In this document: positions 19,484-27,620 of the stretch, piece by piece
How the letters are laid out: each line of letters starts with the position of its first letter
Numbering within the stretch: the stretch's first letter is position 1
Source of the DNA: VRUE01 sp963748075
GTDB taxonomy: Bacteria > Actinomycetota > Thermoleophilia > Solirubrobacterales > 70-9
Direction of reading: 5' to 3'
Assembly: GCA_963748075.1 (NCBI GenBank)
Contig: CAVVHQ010000049.1
Span: forward strand, 62,001-126,000
DNA length: 64,000 nucleotides
Notes under the pieces: model-generated
Seen by the model: the letters and a program-made list of their open reading frames with translations, nothing else
What the model was told of the DNA's origin: nothing
The model's database searches: none
Position numbers and translations under genes: made by a program

Positions 19484-20845
19484 CTAGGCGCCGCGGATTT
19501 CCCTGCGGAGCGCCTCCAAACGGCGTCCCAGCTCGGCCTCGAAGCCGCGGTCGGTCGGCGTGTAGAAACGCCGACTCTCAAGTCCCGAAGGCATCAGCGG
19601 CTGGTCGCTGACGCCTCCCGGCTCGTCGTGGGCGTAGCGGTAGCCCTCGCCGCGGCCCAGCTCGCCGGCGCCTGGGTAGTGGGCATCGCGCAGGTAGTCG
19701 GGCGGCGTCCTGGCGCCGTTCTCACGCACCTCCGCACGGGCCTTGCCGAGCGCCGCGTAGGAGGCGTTCGACTTCGGCGCCAGCGCCAGGTAGACCGCGG
19801 CCTGCGCGAGGTTGAGCGCGCACTCGGGCAGGCCGACCCGGTCGACGGCGCGGGCCGCGGCGTCGGCCACCAGCAGCGCCTGCGGGTCGGCGTTGCCGAC
19901 GTCCTCGGAGGCGAGGATGACCATACGGCGAGCGATGAAACGTGGGTCCTCGCCGCCCTCCAGCATCACCGCCAGGTAGTAGAGCGAGGCGTCGACGTTG
20001 GAGCCGCGCGTCGCCTTGATCCAGGCCGAGACGAAGTCGTAGTGGCGGTCGCCCTGGCGGTCGTAGTCGAGCGCCTTGCGCTGCAGCGCGTCCTCGGCCG
20101 CGGCGACGTCGACCGCTTCCGACTTTGACCCCGCCCCAGTGTGGTCAAAGTCGGATACGCGCTCGACCGCCCGCTCCAGCGCCGAGAGGGCGACGCGGGC
20201 GTCGCCGCCCGAGCGGTGGGCCAGCATCGCCAGGGCCGCGTCCTCTACCGGCGGCGGCTCGGACAGCCCGCGCTCGGGATCCGCGAGCGCCCGCTGGAGC
20301 AGCGCCTCGACCTGCTCGCCGGCCAGCGGCCGCAGCTCGTAGATCTGGCAGCGGGAGAGCAGCGCCGAGTTGACCTCGAAGTAGGGATTCTCGGTCGTCG
20401 CCCCGATCAGCGTCAGCAGACCCTCCTCGACCGCCGGCAGGAGCGCGTCCTGCTGGGCCTTGTTGAAGCGATGGATCTCGTCGAGGAAGAGGATCGTGTG
20501 GCGCCCGCCGCCTTGCCGCCGCTCCCGGGCCCGGGCGATCACCGCCCGGATCTCGGCCCGGCCGGCATTGACGGCCGACTCCTCCTCGAACGCCCCGTCG
20601 GCGCCGGCCGCCGCGATCCGCGCCAGCGTCGTCTTCCCCGAGCCCGGCGGCCCGTAGAGGATCGAGCTGTGCGGCCGCCCGCTCTCGATCGCGGTCCGCA
20701 GAGCAGAGCCCGGCCCGAGCACGTGCTCCTGCCCGACAAGCTCATCGAGGTTGCGGGGCCGCATCCGCACGGCTAGAGGAGCGTCAACAGCTACCTCATC
20801 CCGGCGTGGGCCTGCGTCGCTGTCGTCAAACAGGCGATCGACCAT
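19484..20845 (-). CDS. rarA: Replication-associated recombination ATPase RarA (MgsA)
   Basis: RarA is an AAA+ clamp-loader-like ATPase acting at stalled forks. The 453-residue protein shows RMRPRNLDELVGQEHVLGPG, Walker A ILYGPPGSGKTTLARI, Walker B ILFLDEIHRFNKAQQDALLP, sensor 1 IGATTENPYFEVNSALLSRC and C-terminal SNASYAALGKARAEV. ATG 20845 (MVDRLFDD) is preferred. An odd in-frame stretch SDFDHTGAGSKSE near residue 240 is encoded exactly by a 38-bp palindrome (20118-20155), an apparent insertion that keeps the frame open. Confidence 0.93.
   Translation of the reverse strand: MVDRLFDDSDAGPRRDEVAVDAPLAVRMRPRNLDELVGQEHVLGPGSALRTAIESGRPHSSILYGPPGSGKTTLARIAAAGADGAFEEESAVNAGRAEIRAVIARARERRQGGGRHTILFLDEIHRFNKAQQDALLPAVEEGLLTLIGATTENPYFEVNSALLSRCQIYELRPLAGEQVEALLQRALADPERGLSEPPPVEDAALAMLAHRSGGDARVALSALERAVERVSDFDHTGAGSKSEAVDVAAAEDALQRKALDYDRQGDRHYDFVSAWIKATRGSNVDASLYYLAVMLEGGEDPRFIARRMVILASEDVGNADPQALLVADAAARAVDRVGLPECALNLAQAAVYLALAPKSNASYAALGKARAEVRENGARTPPDYLRDAHYPGAGELGRGEGYRYAHDEPGGVSDQPLMPSGLESRRFYTPTDRGFEAELGRRLEALRREIRGA
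20118..20155. repeat. Family D hairpin inside rarA
   Basis: TCCGACTTTGACC (20118-20130) pairs over 13 bp with GGTCAAAGTCGGA (20143-20155), loop of 12 nt. The 40-nt block matches the cobA/hemD leader hairpin (27561-27600) at GACTTT, CCCC, CC and GTGTGGTCAAAGTC, with the outer arms differing but complementary in each copy. Here it lies within coding sequence, antisense to rarA. Confidence 0.75.
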
Positions 20846-20902
20846 CGCGGCTGAGTATGAGGGCACCGGGGGCTCCCTGACCCACCACCTACAATCGAAC
20901 CC

Positions 20903-22501
20903 ATGGAGACCGCAACGCAGCCCCCCGCCACTCAGTCCACCCTCGAGAGCTTCAACCCCGCCACCGGAGAGCTGGTCGGCTCGGTGGCGACGATCACCCC
21001 CGACCAGGTCCAGGGCGTCGTCGACGACGTCGCCCGCATCCAGCCCGCCTGGGCCGAACTCACCCTCAAGGACCGCGCCCGCTACCTGCGCCGCGCCGCC
21101 GACGCGCTGCTCGACGAGATCGACGAGATCGCCGAGCTGCTGGTCTCAGAGCAGGGCAAGCCGCGCGCCGAGGCCTACACGATGGAGCTGCTGCCGACCG
21201 TCGACGCATTGCACTGGTGCGCCAAGGCCGGCCCGAAGATCCTCGCCGCCGAGAAGATCCGCATGTCGCAGGCCTTCGCGCTGAGCAAAAAAGCGCACTT
21301 CTCCTACGAGCCGATCGGCGTCGTCGGGGTGATCGCGCCCTGGAACTACCCCTGGTCGATCCCCTTCGGCGAGGTGGCGATCGCGCTGATGGCCGGCAAC
21401 GGCGTCGTGCTGAAGCCGGCCAGCCTGACGCCGCTTCTGGGCGAGGCGATCCGCCGCGTCTTCGAGAAGGGCGGCCTGCCGGAGGGGCTGGTCCGGGTCG
21501 TCCACGGCGGCGGCGCGGTCGGCGACGCGCTGGCCCGCTCCAGCGTCGGCAAGGTCTTCTTCACCGGCTCGGTCGCGGTCGGCCGCAAGGTCGGCGAGGT
21601 CTGCGCCCAGCGGCTCAAGGGCTCGGTGCTGGAGCTGGGCGGCAAGGACCCGATGATCGTCTGCGCCGACGCCGACCTCGACAACGCGATCTCCGGCGCC
21701 GTCTGGGGCGGCTTCGCCAATGCCGGCCAGACCTGCTCGGGGATCGAGCGCGTCTACGTCATGCGCGAGGTCGCCGACCGCTTCGTCGAGGGCGTCGCCC
21801 GCGAAGCGGGCAAGCTGCGCCTCGGCGACCCGATGCAGTGGGAGACCGAGATCGGCCCGATGACCTCCGACGACCAGTACGGGATCGTCCGCGAGCTGCT
21901 CGACGACGCGATCGACTCGGGGGCGACCCTGCTCGGCGGCGGTCCGACCGAGGTCGCCGGCCTCTCCGGCAAGTTCGTCGCCCCTGCCGTCCTCACCGGA
22001 GTCACGCACCGGATGCGGATCATGAAGGAGGAGGTCTTCGGCCCGCTGCTGCCGATCGTCGTGGTCGAGTCCGAGCAGGAGGCGATCGACCTCGCCAACG
22101 ATTCCGAGTTCGGGCTCGGCGCCTCGGTCTGGACGAAGGACCGCCAGCGCGGCGAGCGGATCGCGCGGCGGATCGAATCGGGGATGGTCTGGATCAACGA
22201 CCACTCCTTCAGCCACGGGACCTGCCAGTGCTCGTGGGGCGGCGTCAAGGATTCCGGCGTCGGCCGCTCCCACTCCAAATTCGGCTTCTACGAGTGCGTC
22301 AACATCAAGCTGAACGCCTGGGAGGCGGGCATGGCCCGAGACCTCTGGTGGCACCCCTACGACCGCGACCTGGGCGAAGCGGTGCGCGCCTCGGCGCAGC
22401 TGCTCTACGGCAAGGGCGCGGCCCGGACGCAGGCGCTGAAGGAGGGCGCCGGACCGCTGCTCAAGGTCGGTCGCCGCATGCTGCGCAAGAAGCGCGGCTG
22501 A
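20903..22501 (+). CDS. Aldehyde dehydrogenase (SSDH/betaine aldehyde type)
   Basis: The 532-residue enzyme has cofactor-site APWNYPWSIPFGEVAIALMA with VLKPASLTPL, FFTGSVAVGRKVGE, the general base in VLELGGKDPMIVCADADL and the catalytic cysteine in FANAGQTCSGIERVYV. EEVFGPLLPIVV and GMVWINDHSFSHG follow. It is a full-length NAD(P)-dependent ALDH; the substrate is unclear. The C-terminal 50 residues extend past the usual end (YGKGAARTQALKEG) and may mediate membrane association. It is divergent from rarA. Confidence 0.88.
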   Translation: METATQPPATQSTLESFNPATGELVGSVATITPDQVQGVVDDVARIQPAWAELTLKDRARYLRRAADALLDEIDEIAELLVSEQGKPRAEAYTMELLPTVDALHWCAKAGPKILAAEKIRMSQAFALSKKAHFSYEPIGVVGVIAPWNYPWSIPFGEVAIALMAGNGVVLKPASLTPLLGEAIRRVFEKGGLPEGLVRVVHGGGAVGDALARSSVGKVFFTGSVAVGRKVGEVCAQRLKGSVLELGGKDPMIVCADADLDNAISGAVWGGFANAGQTCSGIERVYVMREVADRFVEGVAREAGKLRLGDPMQWETEIGPMTSDDQYGIVRELLDDAIDSGATLLGGGPTEVAGLSGKFVAPAVLTGVTHRMRIMKEEVFGPLLPIVVVESEQEAIDLANDSEFGLGASVWTKDRQRGERIARRIESGMVWINDHSFSHGTCQCSWGGVKDSGVGRSHSKFGFYECVNIKLNAWEAGMARDLWWHPYDRDLGEAVRASAQLLYGKGAARTQALKEGAGPLLKVGRRMLRKKRG

Positions 22502-22519
22502 GCAGATCGCGGCGCCGAA

Positions 22520-22557
22520 GGGAGGGTTGTACCCCCTCGAGGGGTGTCAACCCTCCC
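22520..22557 (+). promoter_or_regulatory. Leader hairpin of ccmA
   Basis: Arms GGGAGGGTTG (22520-22529) and 22548-22557 pair perfectly. After a small internal loop (T opposite GT), ACCCC pairs with GGGGT around loop CTCGA. It lies 18 bp after the aldehyde dehydrogenase stop and ends 29 nt before the ccmA GTG, so it could terminate upstream transcription, shape the ccmA leader, or both. The CCCCCTCGAGGGGTG core resembles the birA leader core. Confidence 0.6.
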
Positions 22558-22586
22558 GCGTCGCTCACTCGGGGAGAATCCGCGCG

Positions 22587-23216
22587 GTGAGCAAGGCGAT
22601 CGAGCTGCGAAGACTCCGGCGCGACTTCGGCGAGCAGAGGGCTCTGGACGGCGTCGACCTCTCGCTGGCCGCCGGCGAGTCCCTGCTGGTGCTCGGCCCG
22701 AACGGGGCGGGCAAGACGACTCTGCTGCGCATTCTGGCCACGCTGCTGCGGCCGACCGCGGGCGAGGCTCGGGTGCTTGGCGCCCGCCTGCCCGGCGAGG
22801 CGTGGAAGGCGCGCGGACGGATCGGCTTCCTCGGCCACGAGCCGCTGCTGTACCGCGACCTGAGCGGCCGCGAGAACCTGCGCTTCCACGCGCGGCTGCA
22901 CGGGCTGCGGGAGGAGGTCGCCGAGCGGCGGATCGCCGCCCTGCTCGACGCGGTCGCGATGGAGCGTCGGGCCGGTCAGCGGGTCGCCGAGCTGTCGGCC
23001 GGGATGCGGCAGCGACTGGCGATCTGCCGCTGCCTCCTGCACGAGCCCGAGCTGCTGCTGCTCGACGAGCCCGAATCGCACCTCGACGCAGAGGGGCGCG
23101 AGCTGGCCCGCGAGCTGATCGGCCCCGCCGGGGGCCGCGCCCGGGTCCTCGCGACCCACGACCCGGAGCGCGCCCTGCCCGACGCCGGGCAGATACTCGA
23201 GCTCGAGACAAGCTGA
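22587..23216 (+). CDS. ccmA: Heme exporter ATP-binding protein CcmA
   Basis: The 209-residue ABC ATPase has Walker A LGPNGAGKTTLLRIL, signature ELSAGMRQRLAICRCLL, Walker B LLLLDEPESHLD and H-loop VLATHDPE. In the Ccm system CcmA and CcmB drive release of holo-CcmE. Next-door ccmB, ccmC and a ccmD-like gene support the assignment over a generic ABC ATPase. The GTG at 22587 (VSKAIELRRLRRDFG) is the only start giving a standard N-terminus. Confidence 0.88.
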   Translation: MSKAIELRRLRRDFGEQRALDGVDLSLAAGESLLVLGPNGAGKTTLLRILATLLRPTAGEARVLGARLPGEAWKARGRIGFLGHEPLLYRDLSGRENLRFHARLHGLREEVAERRIAALLDAVAMERRAGQRVAELSAGMRQRLAICRCLLHEPELLLLDEPESHLDAEGRELARELIGPAGGRARVLATHDPERALPDAGQILELETS

Positions 23217-23282
23217 ATGGGAGCGCCGAGCGAGCAAGCGTGCATCTCGGGTTCTTCGCGCCGCGGGCGAGGCGCGACTGTT

Positions 23283-23963
23283 GTGACCCCGTCGCGGCTG
23301 GCCTTCGCCGCGATCCTCGGCAAGGACCTGCGGACCGAGCTGCGCACCCTGCAGTCGCTGCCGGCGATGGCGCTGTTCGCGGTCACCACCTTCGTCATCT
23401 TCCGCTTTGGCCTCGACCGCACCAGCCTCTCCGGCAGCCTCGGCGCCGGGGTGCTCTGGGCGACGCTGCTGTTCGCGGCGATCCTCGGCATCAACCGCCT
23501 CTTCGTGGCCGAGCGCGCTGACGGCGGCTTCGACGCGATCCGGCTCGCGCCGATCGACCGCACCGCCCTGTTCGCCGCCAAGGCGGTGGCGCTGCTCGCC
23601 TACCTGCTGGCACTGGAGCTCGTCGTCGTGCCGGTCTTCGCGATCTTCTTCCTCGACTCGGCCGCCGCCCTGCCGCCGCTCGCCGCGGTCCTCCTTCTCG
23701 CCGACCTCGGCCTCGCCGCGACCGGCACGCTGATCTCCTCGATGGCGGTCAACTCGCGCGCCCGCGACCTGCTCGTCCCGCTCGTCCTGCTGCCCCTCGC
23801 CGTGCCGCTGTCGATCGCCGCGACCGGCGCGCTCGAGCCGCTGCTCGCCGTGGGCGGTCCCGGTTACCACCGCTTCGGCACCTGGCTGGCGGTGCTCGGG
23901 CTATACGATCTGGTCTTCCTCCTCGTCGGTTATGCGGTATTCGACTTCCTGCTGGAGGACTGA
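23283..23963 (+). CDS. ccmB: Heme exporter membrane protein CcmB
   Basis: The 226-residue protein has six predicted membrane segments. It shows the CcmB hallmarks AAILGKDLRTELRTLQSL at the N-terminus, WATLLFAAILGINRLFVAER and LAPIDRTALFAAK. It pairs with CcmA as the ABC permease of the cytochrome c maturation pathway. GTG 23283 is preferred; an ATG at 23217 directly abuts the ccmA stop but would add 22 non-membrane residues and lacks a ribosome site. Confidence 0.87.
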   Translation: MTPSRLAFAAILGKDLRTELRTLQSLPAMALFAVTTFVIFRFGLDRTSLSGSLGAGVLWATLLFAAILGINRLFVAERADGGFDAIRLAPIDRTALFAAKAVALLAYLLALELVVVPVFAIFFLDSAAALPPLAAVLLLADLGLAATGTLISSMAVNSRARDLLVPLVLLPLAVPLSIAATGALEPLLAVGGPGYHRFGTWLAVLGLYDLVFLLVGYAVFDFLLED

Positions 23964-24033
23964 GGCGCTCACCCCCACAACGGCGCCAAGCGCATGTACG
24001 GCAAAGGCCAAGACACACAAGAACTTCGCCTCC

Positions 24034-24070
24034 ACCGAACGACGGGAATCAGACTGTGACGTCGTTCGGT
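24034..24070 (+). promoter_or_regulatory. Hairpin enclosing the ccmC start codon (inverted family A loop)
   Basis: ACCGAACGAC (24034-24043) pairs perfectly with GTCGTTCGGT (24061-24070), loop GGGAATCAGACTGTGAC. The GTG at 24056-24058 inside the loop is the ccmC start. The loop is the reverse complement of a family A-type loop (GTCACAGTCTGATTCCC), compared with the ATCTGATTC core of the ychF, hemA and 17.9-kb leaders. Confidence 0.6.
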
Positions 24071-24784
24071 CCCGGTCTCAGAGCCCTCTCGATCGCGACC
24101 GTCGCGGCGCTCGCCGTGTCGCTCTCGCTGGTCTTCTTCTACGCCCCGCTCGACGCCGACCAGGGCTTCATCCAGAAGATCTTCTACCTGCACGTGCCGC
24201 TCTCGATCGTCGCGCTGGTCGGCTTCGTCCTCGGTGGCGTCTTCGCGGTCCTCCACCTGCGCAGCGACGAGGCGCGCTGGGACGCGCACTCCTACGTCTC
24301 GATCCACATCTCGGTGATCTTCGGCGTCGCGGTGCTGATCACCGGCTCGATCTGGGCGAAGGCCTCCTGGGGGCACTGGTGGGTCTGGGACGAGCCGACC
24401 CTGGTCAGCTTCCTGATCGTCTTCCTGATGTACGCGACCTACTACCCGTTCCGCTACGCGATCGAGGACCGCACCCGGCAGGCGCGCTACGCCTCGGTCT
24501 TCGCGATCGTCGCCGGCGCCTTCGTGCCGCTCAACTTCCTCGCGGTGCGGATGGCGCAGACTCTCGTTCACCCGCGCGTCTTCGCCACCGCGGACGGCGG
24601 CCTGCCCGGCTCGATGATGCTGACCTTCCTCGTCTCGCTGCTGGCGGTCGGCCTGCTCTGGGTGACCCTGGTCAGGTTCGAGCTGACCGCGAAGAGCGCC
24701 TCCGGCCAGCTGAAGCGGCTGCGCCGCGCGCTCGACGCGCCGGCCAGGGGCGACGCCCCGCGCATCGCCCCGGAGGTGAGCTAG
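24056..24784 (+). CDS. ccmC: Heme exporter/handling protein CcmC (CcsA-like)
   Basis: The 242-residue membrane protein contains the tryptophan-rich heme-handling motif WGHWWVWDEP between transmembrane segments, with conserved histidines in KIFYLHVPLS and in the periplasm-facing loop (LVHPRVF). Six hydrophobic helices are apparent. CcmC attaches heme to CcmE. The start is GTG 24056; it lies in a hairpin loop. The downstream ccmD-like ORF starts at the next base after its stop. Confidence 0.9.
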   Translation: MTSFGPGLRALSIATVAALAVSLSLVFFYAPLDADQGFIQKIFYLHVPLSIVALVGFVLGGVFAVLHLRSDEARWDAHSYVSIHISVIFGVAVLITGSIWAKASWGHWWVWDEPTLVSFLIVFLMYATYYPFRYAIEDRTRQARYASVFAIVAGAFVPLNFLAVRMAQTLVHPRVFATADGGLPGSMMLTFLVSLLAVGLLWVTLVRFELTAKSASGQLKRLRRALDAPARGDAPRIAPEVS

Positions 24785-25036
24785 ATGCCGGCGCTGCCGC
24801 TCGACGAGGCCGGCAAGTACGTCGCCGGCGCCTACGTCGTCTTCCTCGTCCTGATCGTCGTCTACGTCGCGATCATGGCGGCCAAAGTCCAACGCATCGA
24901 GCGAGAGCTGCGCGAGCTGGCGGCGTTTGCCGAGGCCCGAGCCGTCAGCGACCAAGCCGCCCCCGGACGCGAGAGTGAGGAGCCATCCATATCTGATTCT
25001 TTGGCTCCTCACGGGAGCAGAGGAGGCGGCGTCTGA
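24785..25036 (+). CDS. CcmD-like single-helix protein with an element-encoded tail
   Basis: The product has one transmembrane helix (YVAGAYVVFLVLIVVYVAIM) followed by a charged helix (KVQRIERELRELAAFAEARA), the usual CcmD size and topology. Sequence is too short for a firm call; position after ccmC supports it. The last 20 or so residues (SEEPSISDSLAPHGS) are translated from the family A hairpin that forms the hemA leader. The stop overlaps the hemA ATG (TGATG). Confidence 0.65.
   Translation: MPALPLDEAGKYVAGAYVVFLVLIVVYVAIMAAKVQRIERELRELAAFAEARAVSDQAAPGRESEEPSISDSLAPHGSRGGGV
24975..25035 (+). promoter_or_regulatory. Leader hairpin of hemA (family A element)
   Basis: GTGAGGAGCCA (24975-24985) pairs with TGGCTCCTCAC (25002-25012) around a 16-nt loop with CATATCTGATTC. 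A 23-nt spacer GGGAGCAGAGGAGGCGGCG... reaches the hemA ATG. Stem length, loop length and spacer length equal those of the ychF leader, and two stem positions covary (A-T here, G-C there). The structure lies within the ccmD-like reading frame. Confidence 0.78.
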
Positions 25037-26382
25037 TGTCTGAGCTGCTCGCCCTCGGCGTCTCCCACAAGACCGCGCCGCTCGACCTGCGCGAGCGGCT
25101 CTCGCTGACCGAGGGCAGCGCCGCCGGCGCCCTGCGCGAGCTGACCGCGGTCGAGGGGATCCACGAGGCGGCGGCGATCTCGACCTGCAACCGCACCGAG
25201 CTGTACCTGGTCGTCTCCGACCCGGTCGAAGCCGAGTCGACGGCGCTCGGCGTGCTCACCCGCCAGGCGGAGATCCGCCCCACCGAGCTGCTCGGCCACC
25301 TCTACTCGCTGCGCTCCGGCGAGGCCGCCGCCCACCTCTTCCGCGTCACCGCCGGGCTCGACTCGATGATCGTCGGCGAGGCCGAGATCCAGGGCCAGAT
25401 CAAACGGGCCTACGAGCTGGCCCTGGTCGAGAGCGCCACCGGGCCGATCCTCAACCGCCTCTTCCGCGGCGCCCTCGCCGCCGGCGGCCGGGCCCGCGAG
25501 GAGACCGCGATCGGCGAGAAGGGAGTCTCGATCCCCTCCGTCGCGGTGGAGCTGGCGCGGCGCGCGTTGGGCGACCTCGGCGAGCGGCGGGCGCTGGTGA
25601 TCGGCGCCGGCGAGACCGCCGAACTGGTCGCCAGGGCGCTGGTCGCCCGCGGCGTCGCCACCGTCTTCGTCGCCAACCGCCACTACGACCGGGCGATCGG
25701 CCTGGCCGAGCGCTTCGACGGCACCGCGGTCCGCTTCGAGGAGCTCCCCGAGCAGCTCGAGGCAGCCGACATCGTCGTCTCGGCGACCAACTCGCCCCAC
25801 CACATCGTCGAGTGCGACGAGCTCGAGCACGTGATGGCGAGTCGCGGCGGGGGGCCGTTGCTGGTGGTCGACATCGCGGTGCCCCGCGACATCGAGCCGG
25901 GGTGCCGCGGGATCGCCGGGGTCAGCCTGCACGACATCGACGACGTGCAGCAGATCGTCGAGCGCAACGCCGGCGGCCGCGAGGCGGAGGCGCGCCGGGC
26001 CGAGCCGATCCTCGCCGCCGAGCTGGAGCGCTTCGAGCGCTGGCTCGCCTCGCTGGAGGTGGTGCCGACGATCGCCTCGCTGCGCGAGCAGGCCGACGAG
26101 GTGGTGCGCCGGGTGCTGGCCGAGAACGAGGGGCGCTGGGAGAGCCTCGGCGAGGCCGACCGCGAACGGCTCACCGCGATGTCGAGGGCGATCGTGTCGC
26201 GGCTCCTGCACGAGCCGACCCTGCGGATGAGGCGCTCCGCCGGCAGCGACAGCGCCTACGTCTACGTCAGCGCCCTGCGCGAGCTGTTCGGGCTGGATGC
26301 GGCGCACACTGAGCCTGAGGGTGAGGCGAGCGGGAATGTGACCGAGTTGCGGAGGGCCGATCCCGGTGGGGGTCCCTCGTGA
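25036..26382 (+). CDS. hemA: Glutamyl-tRNA reductase
   Basis: The enzyme reduces glutamyl-tRNA(Glu) to glutamate-1-semialdehyde, the committed C5-pathway step to heme. MSELLALGVSHKTAPLDLRE, the catalytic cysteine in ISTCNRTELYLV, GLDSMIVGEAEIQGQIKRAY and the NADPH-binding VIGAGETAELVARAL identify it, with a C-terminal dimerisation helix. At 448 residues it is full length. It follows the cytochrome c maturation genes with a 1-base overlap. Confidence 0.96.
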   Translation: MSELLALGVSHKTAPLDLRERLSLTEGSAAGALRELTAVEGIHEAAAISTCNRTELYLVVSDPVEAESTALGVLTRQAEIRPTELLGHLYSLRSGEAAAHLFRVTAGLDSMIVGEAEIQGQIKRAYELALVESATGPILNRLFRGALAAGGRAREETAIGEKGVSIPSVAVELARRALGDLGERRALVIGAGETAELVARALVARGVATVFVANRHYDRAIGLAERFDGTAVRFEELPEQLEAADIVVSATNSPHHIVECDELEHVMASRGGGPLLVVDIAVPRDIEPGCRGIAGVSLHDIDDVQQIVERNAGGREAEARRAEPILAAELERFERWLASLEVVPTIASLREQADEVVRRVLAENEGRWESLGEADRERLTAMSRAIVSRLLHEPTLRMRRSAGSDSAYVYVSALRELFGLDAAHTEPEGEASGNVTELRRADPGGGPS

Positions 26383-26470
26383 GGGAATTGCTGAGGGCCT
26401 ATTCCTTGAGGGCCAATTCCGGCAGGGGTTCCTCGTGAGGGAATTGCTGAGGACCTATTCCGGCAGGGGT
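26370..26470 (+). repeat. Imperfect 56-bp tandem duplication after hemA
   Basis: CCTCGTGAGGGAATTGCTGA recurs at 26375 and 26431, a 56-bp period, each followed by a GACCTATTCC or GGCCTATTCC segment. The first copy contains the hemA stop. The second copy runs into the left arm of the hemC leader element, suggesting duplication of part of that palindrome. Confidence 0.6.
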
Positions 26471-26566
26471 TCCACTTAACTTTTTGCGAAGACAGATTGC
26501 TGCTGTCCGTGGGCCTCAGCCCGCAAAAAGTACAAGACGTTCCACCCCTGCCGGAATAGGTCCTCA
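26448..26566 (+). promoter_or_regulatory. Large branched hairpin upstream of hemC (family B element)
   Basis: A 23-bp perfect outer arm (26448-26470 with 26544-26566) encloses a core with three helices: P1 ACTTTTTGCG (26479-26488) with CGCAAAAAGT (26522-26531); P2 GACAG/CTGTC (26491-26495, 26503-26507); and P3 GGGC/GCCC near 26511-26522. A second copy follows otsA with the same core length and compensatory changes in P1 and P3. The hemC ATG begins 12 nt after the outer arm. Confidence 0.78.
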
Positions 26567-26578
26567 CTACACGCTCCG

Positions 26579-27556
26579 ATGATTCGAATTGCCACCCGCA
26601 GCAGCGCATTGGCCCTCGCCCAAGCAGAGCAGGTGGCCGCCCTCCTCGGCGGGGGTGAGCTGATCGAGTGCTCCTCCGACGGGGAGGCGGGGGACAAGGC
26701 GCGCTTCGTGCGCGGGGTGGAGCGGGTGCTGCTCGACGGCGAGGCCGAGATCGGCGTCCACTCGGCCAAGGACCTGCCGGCCGATCTGCCCGAGGGGCTG
26801 GCGATCGCCGCCGTGCCGGCCCGCGAGGACCCCGCCGACGCCTGGATCGGATCGGGCGCCTCGCTTGAGGGCGTCCCCGAGGGCGCCCGGGTCGGCACCG
26901 CCAGCCTGCGCCGCCGCGCCCAGCTGCTCGCCGCCCGGCCCGACCTGCGGGTGAGCGAGCTGCGCGGCAACGTCGACACCCGCCTGCGCAAGCTCGCCGA
27001 GGGCGAGCTGGACGCGATCGTCCTCGCCGCCGCCGGCCTGAGGCGGCTGGGCCGCGCCGGCGAGGCGAGCTTCGCGCTGCCTGCGGGGGCGATGACCCCG
27101 GCGGCGGGCCAGGGCGCGCTGGTCCTGCAGGCACGCGCCGGCGATTCGAACTCGATCGAGCCCGCCACGGCGATCGGCGACGCGGCGGCGCGGCGCGAGC
27201 TGACCGCCGAGCGAGCCGCCGTCGCCCTGCTGGAGGCGAGCTGCGCGACGCCGATCGGCGTCCACGCGCAGGTCGGGCCGAACGCCGGGGGGGGCGAGCG
27301 GGGGAAGGAAGCCAACCCTCGGTTCGCCGCCGGTCCCCGCCCCGACCCGGAGCCCGCAGTCGACCGCGAGCCCCAGCCCAAAGCCGGGTCCCTCGTTGTC
27401 GAGGCGTTCGTCGGCCTGCCCGACGGCAGCGAGTGGATCCGTGACCGGGTCGAGGGCGAGGCGGACGAGCCCGCCGTGGCCGGTGCGCTGCTCGCCCAGC
27501 GCCTGCTCGGTGCCGGCGCCCGGGAGATCCTCGACCGGGCCGAGGCATGGAGCTGA
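26579..27556 (+). CDS. hemC: Hydroxymethylbilane synthase (porphobilinogen deaminase)
   Basis: HemC polymerises four porphobilinogens. The start MIRIATRSSALALAQAEQVA, VHSAKDLPADLPEGL with the catalytic aspartate region, GTASLRRRAQLLA, RGNVDTRLRKLAEGELDAIV and the dipyrromethane-cofactor cysteine in LLEASCATPIGVHA are all present. Residues about 240-275 are a Gly/Pro/Glu-rich insert in domain 3 (GGGERGKEANPRFAAG onward) not typical of the family. Otherwise it is complete at 325 residues. Confidence 0.95.
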   Translation: MIRIATRSSALALAQAEQVAALLGGGELIECSSDGEAGDKARFVRGVERVLLDGEAEIGVHSAKDLPADLPEGLAIAAVPAREDPADAWIGSGASLEGVPEGARVGTASLRRRAQLLAARPDLRVSELRGNVDTRLRKLAEGELDAIVLAAAGLRRLGRAGEASFALPAGAMTPAAGQGALVLQARAGDSNSIEPATAIGDAAARRELTAERAAVALLEASCATPIGVHAQVGPNAGGGERGKEANPRFAAGPRPDPEPAVDREPQPKAGSLVVEAFVGLPDGSEWIRDRVEGEADEPAVAGALLAQRLLGAGAREILDRAEAWS

Positions 27557-27560
27557 TCGT

Positions 27561-27600
27561 GTTGGACTTTTTCCCCACCATGGTGTGGTCAAAGTCCAAC
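27561..27600 (+). promoter_or_regulatory. Leader hairpin of cobA/hemD (family D element)
   Basis: GTTGGACTTT (27561-27570) pairs perfectly with AAAGTCCAAC (27591-27600). The loop holds the palindrome CACCATGGTG and GTGTGGTC. The same 40-nt pattern occurs within rarA (20117-20156). It lies 4 bp after the hemC stop and 20 nt before the cobA/hemD ATG, so a leader role or a terminator role would fit. Confidence 0.7.
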
Positions 27601-27620
27601 GCGCCGGTTGGAGGTCGCGC

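Noticed and set aside
26448..26566. Ordinary rho-independent terminator after hemA
   Set aside because: The element is too long and branched, lacks a terminal U-tract, and has a covarying second copy. A terminator function for the outer arm is still possible.
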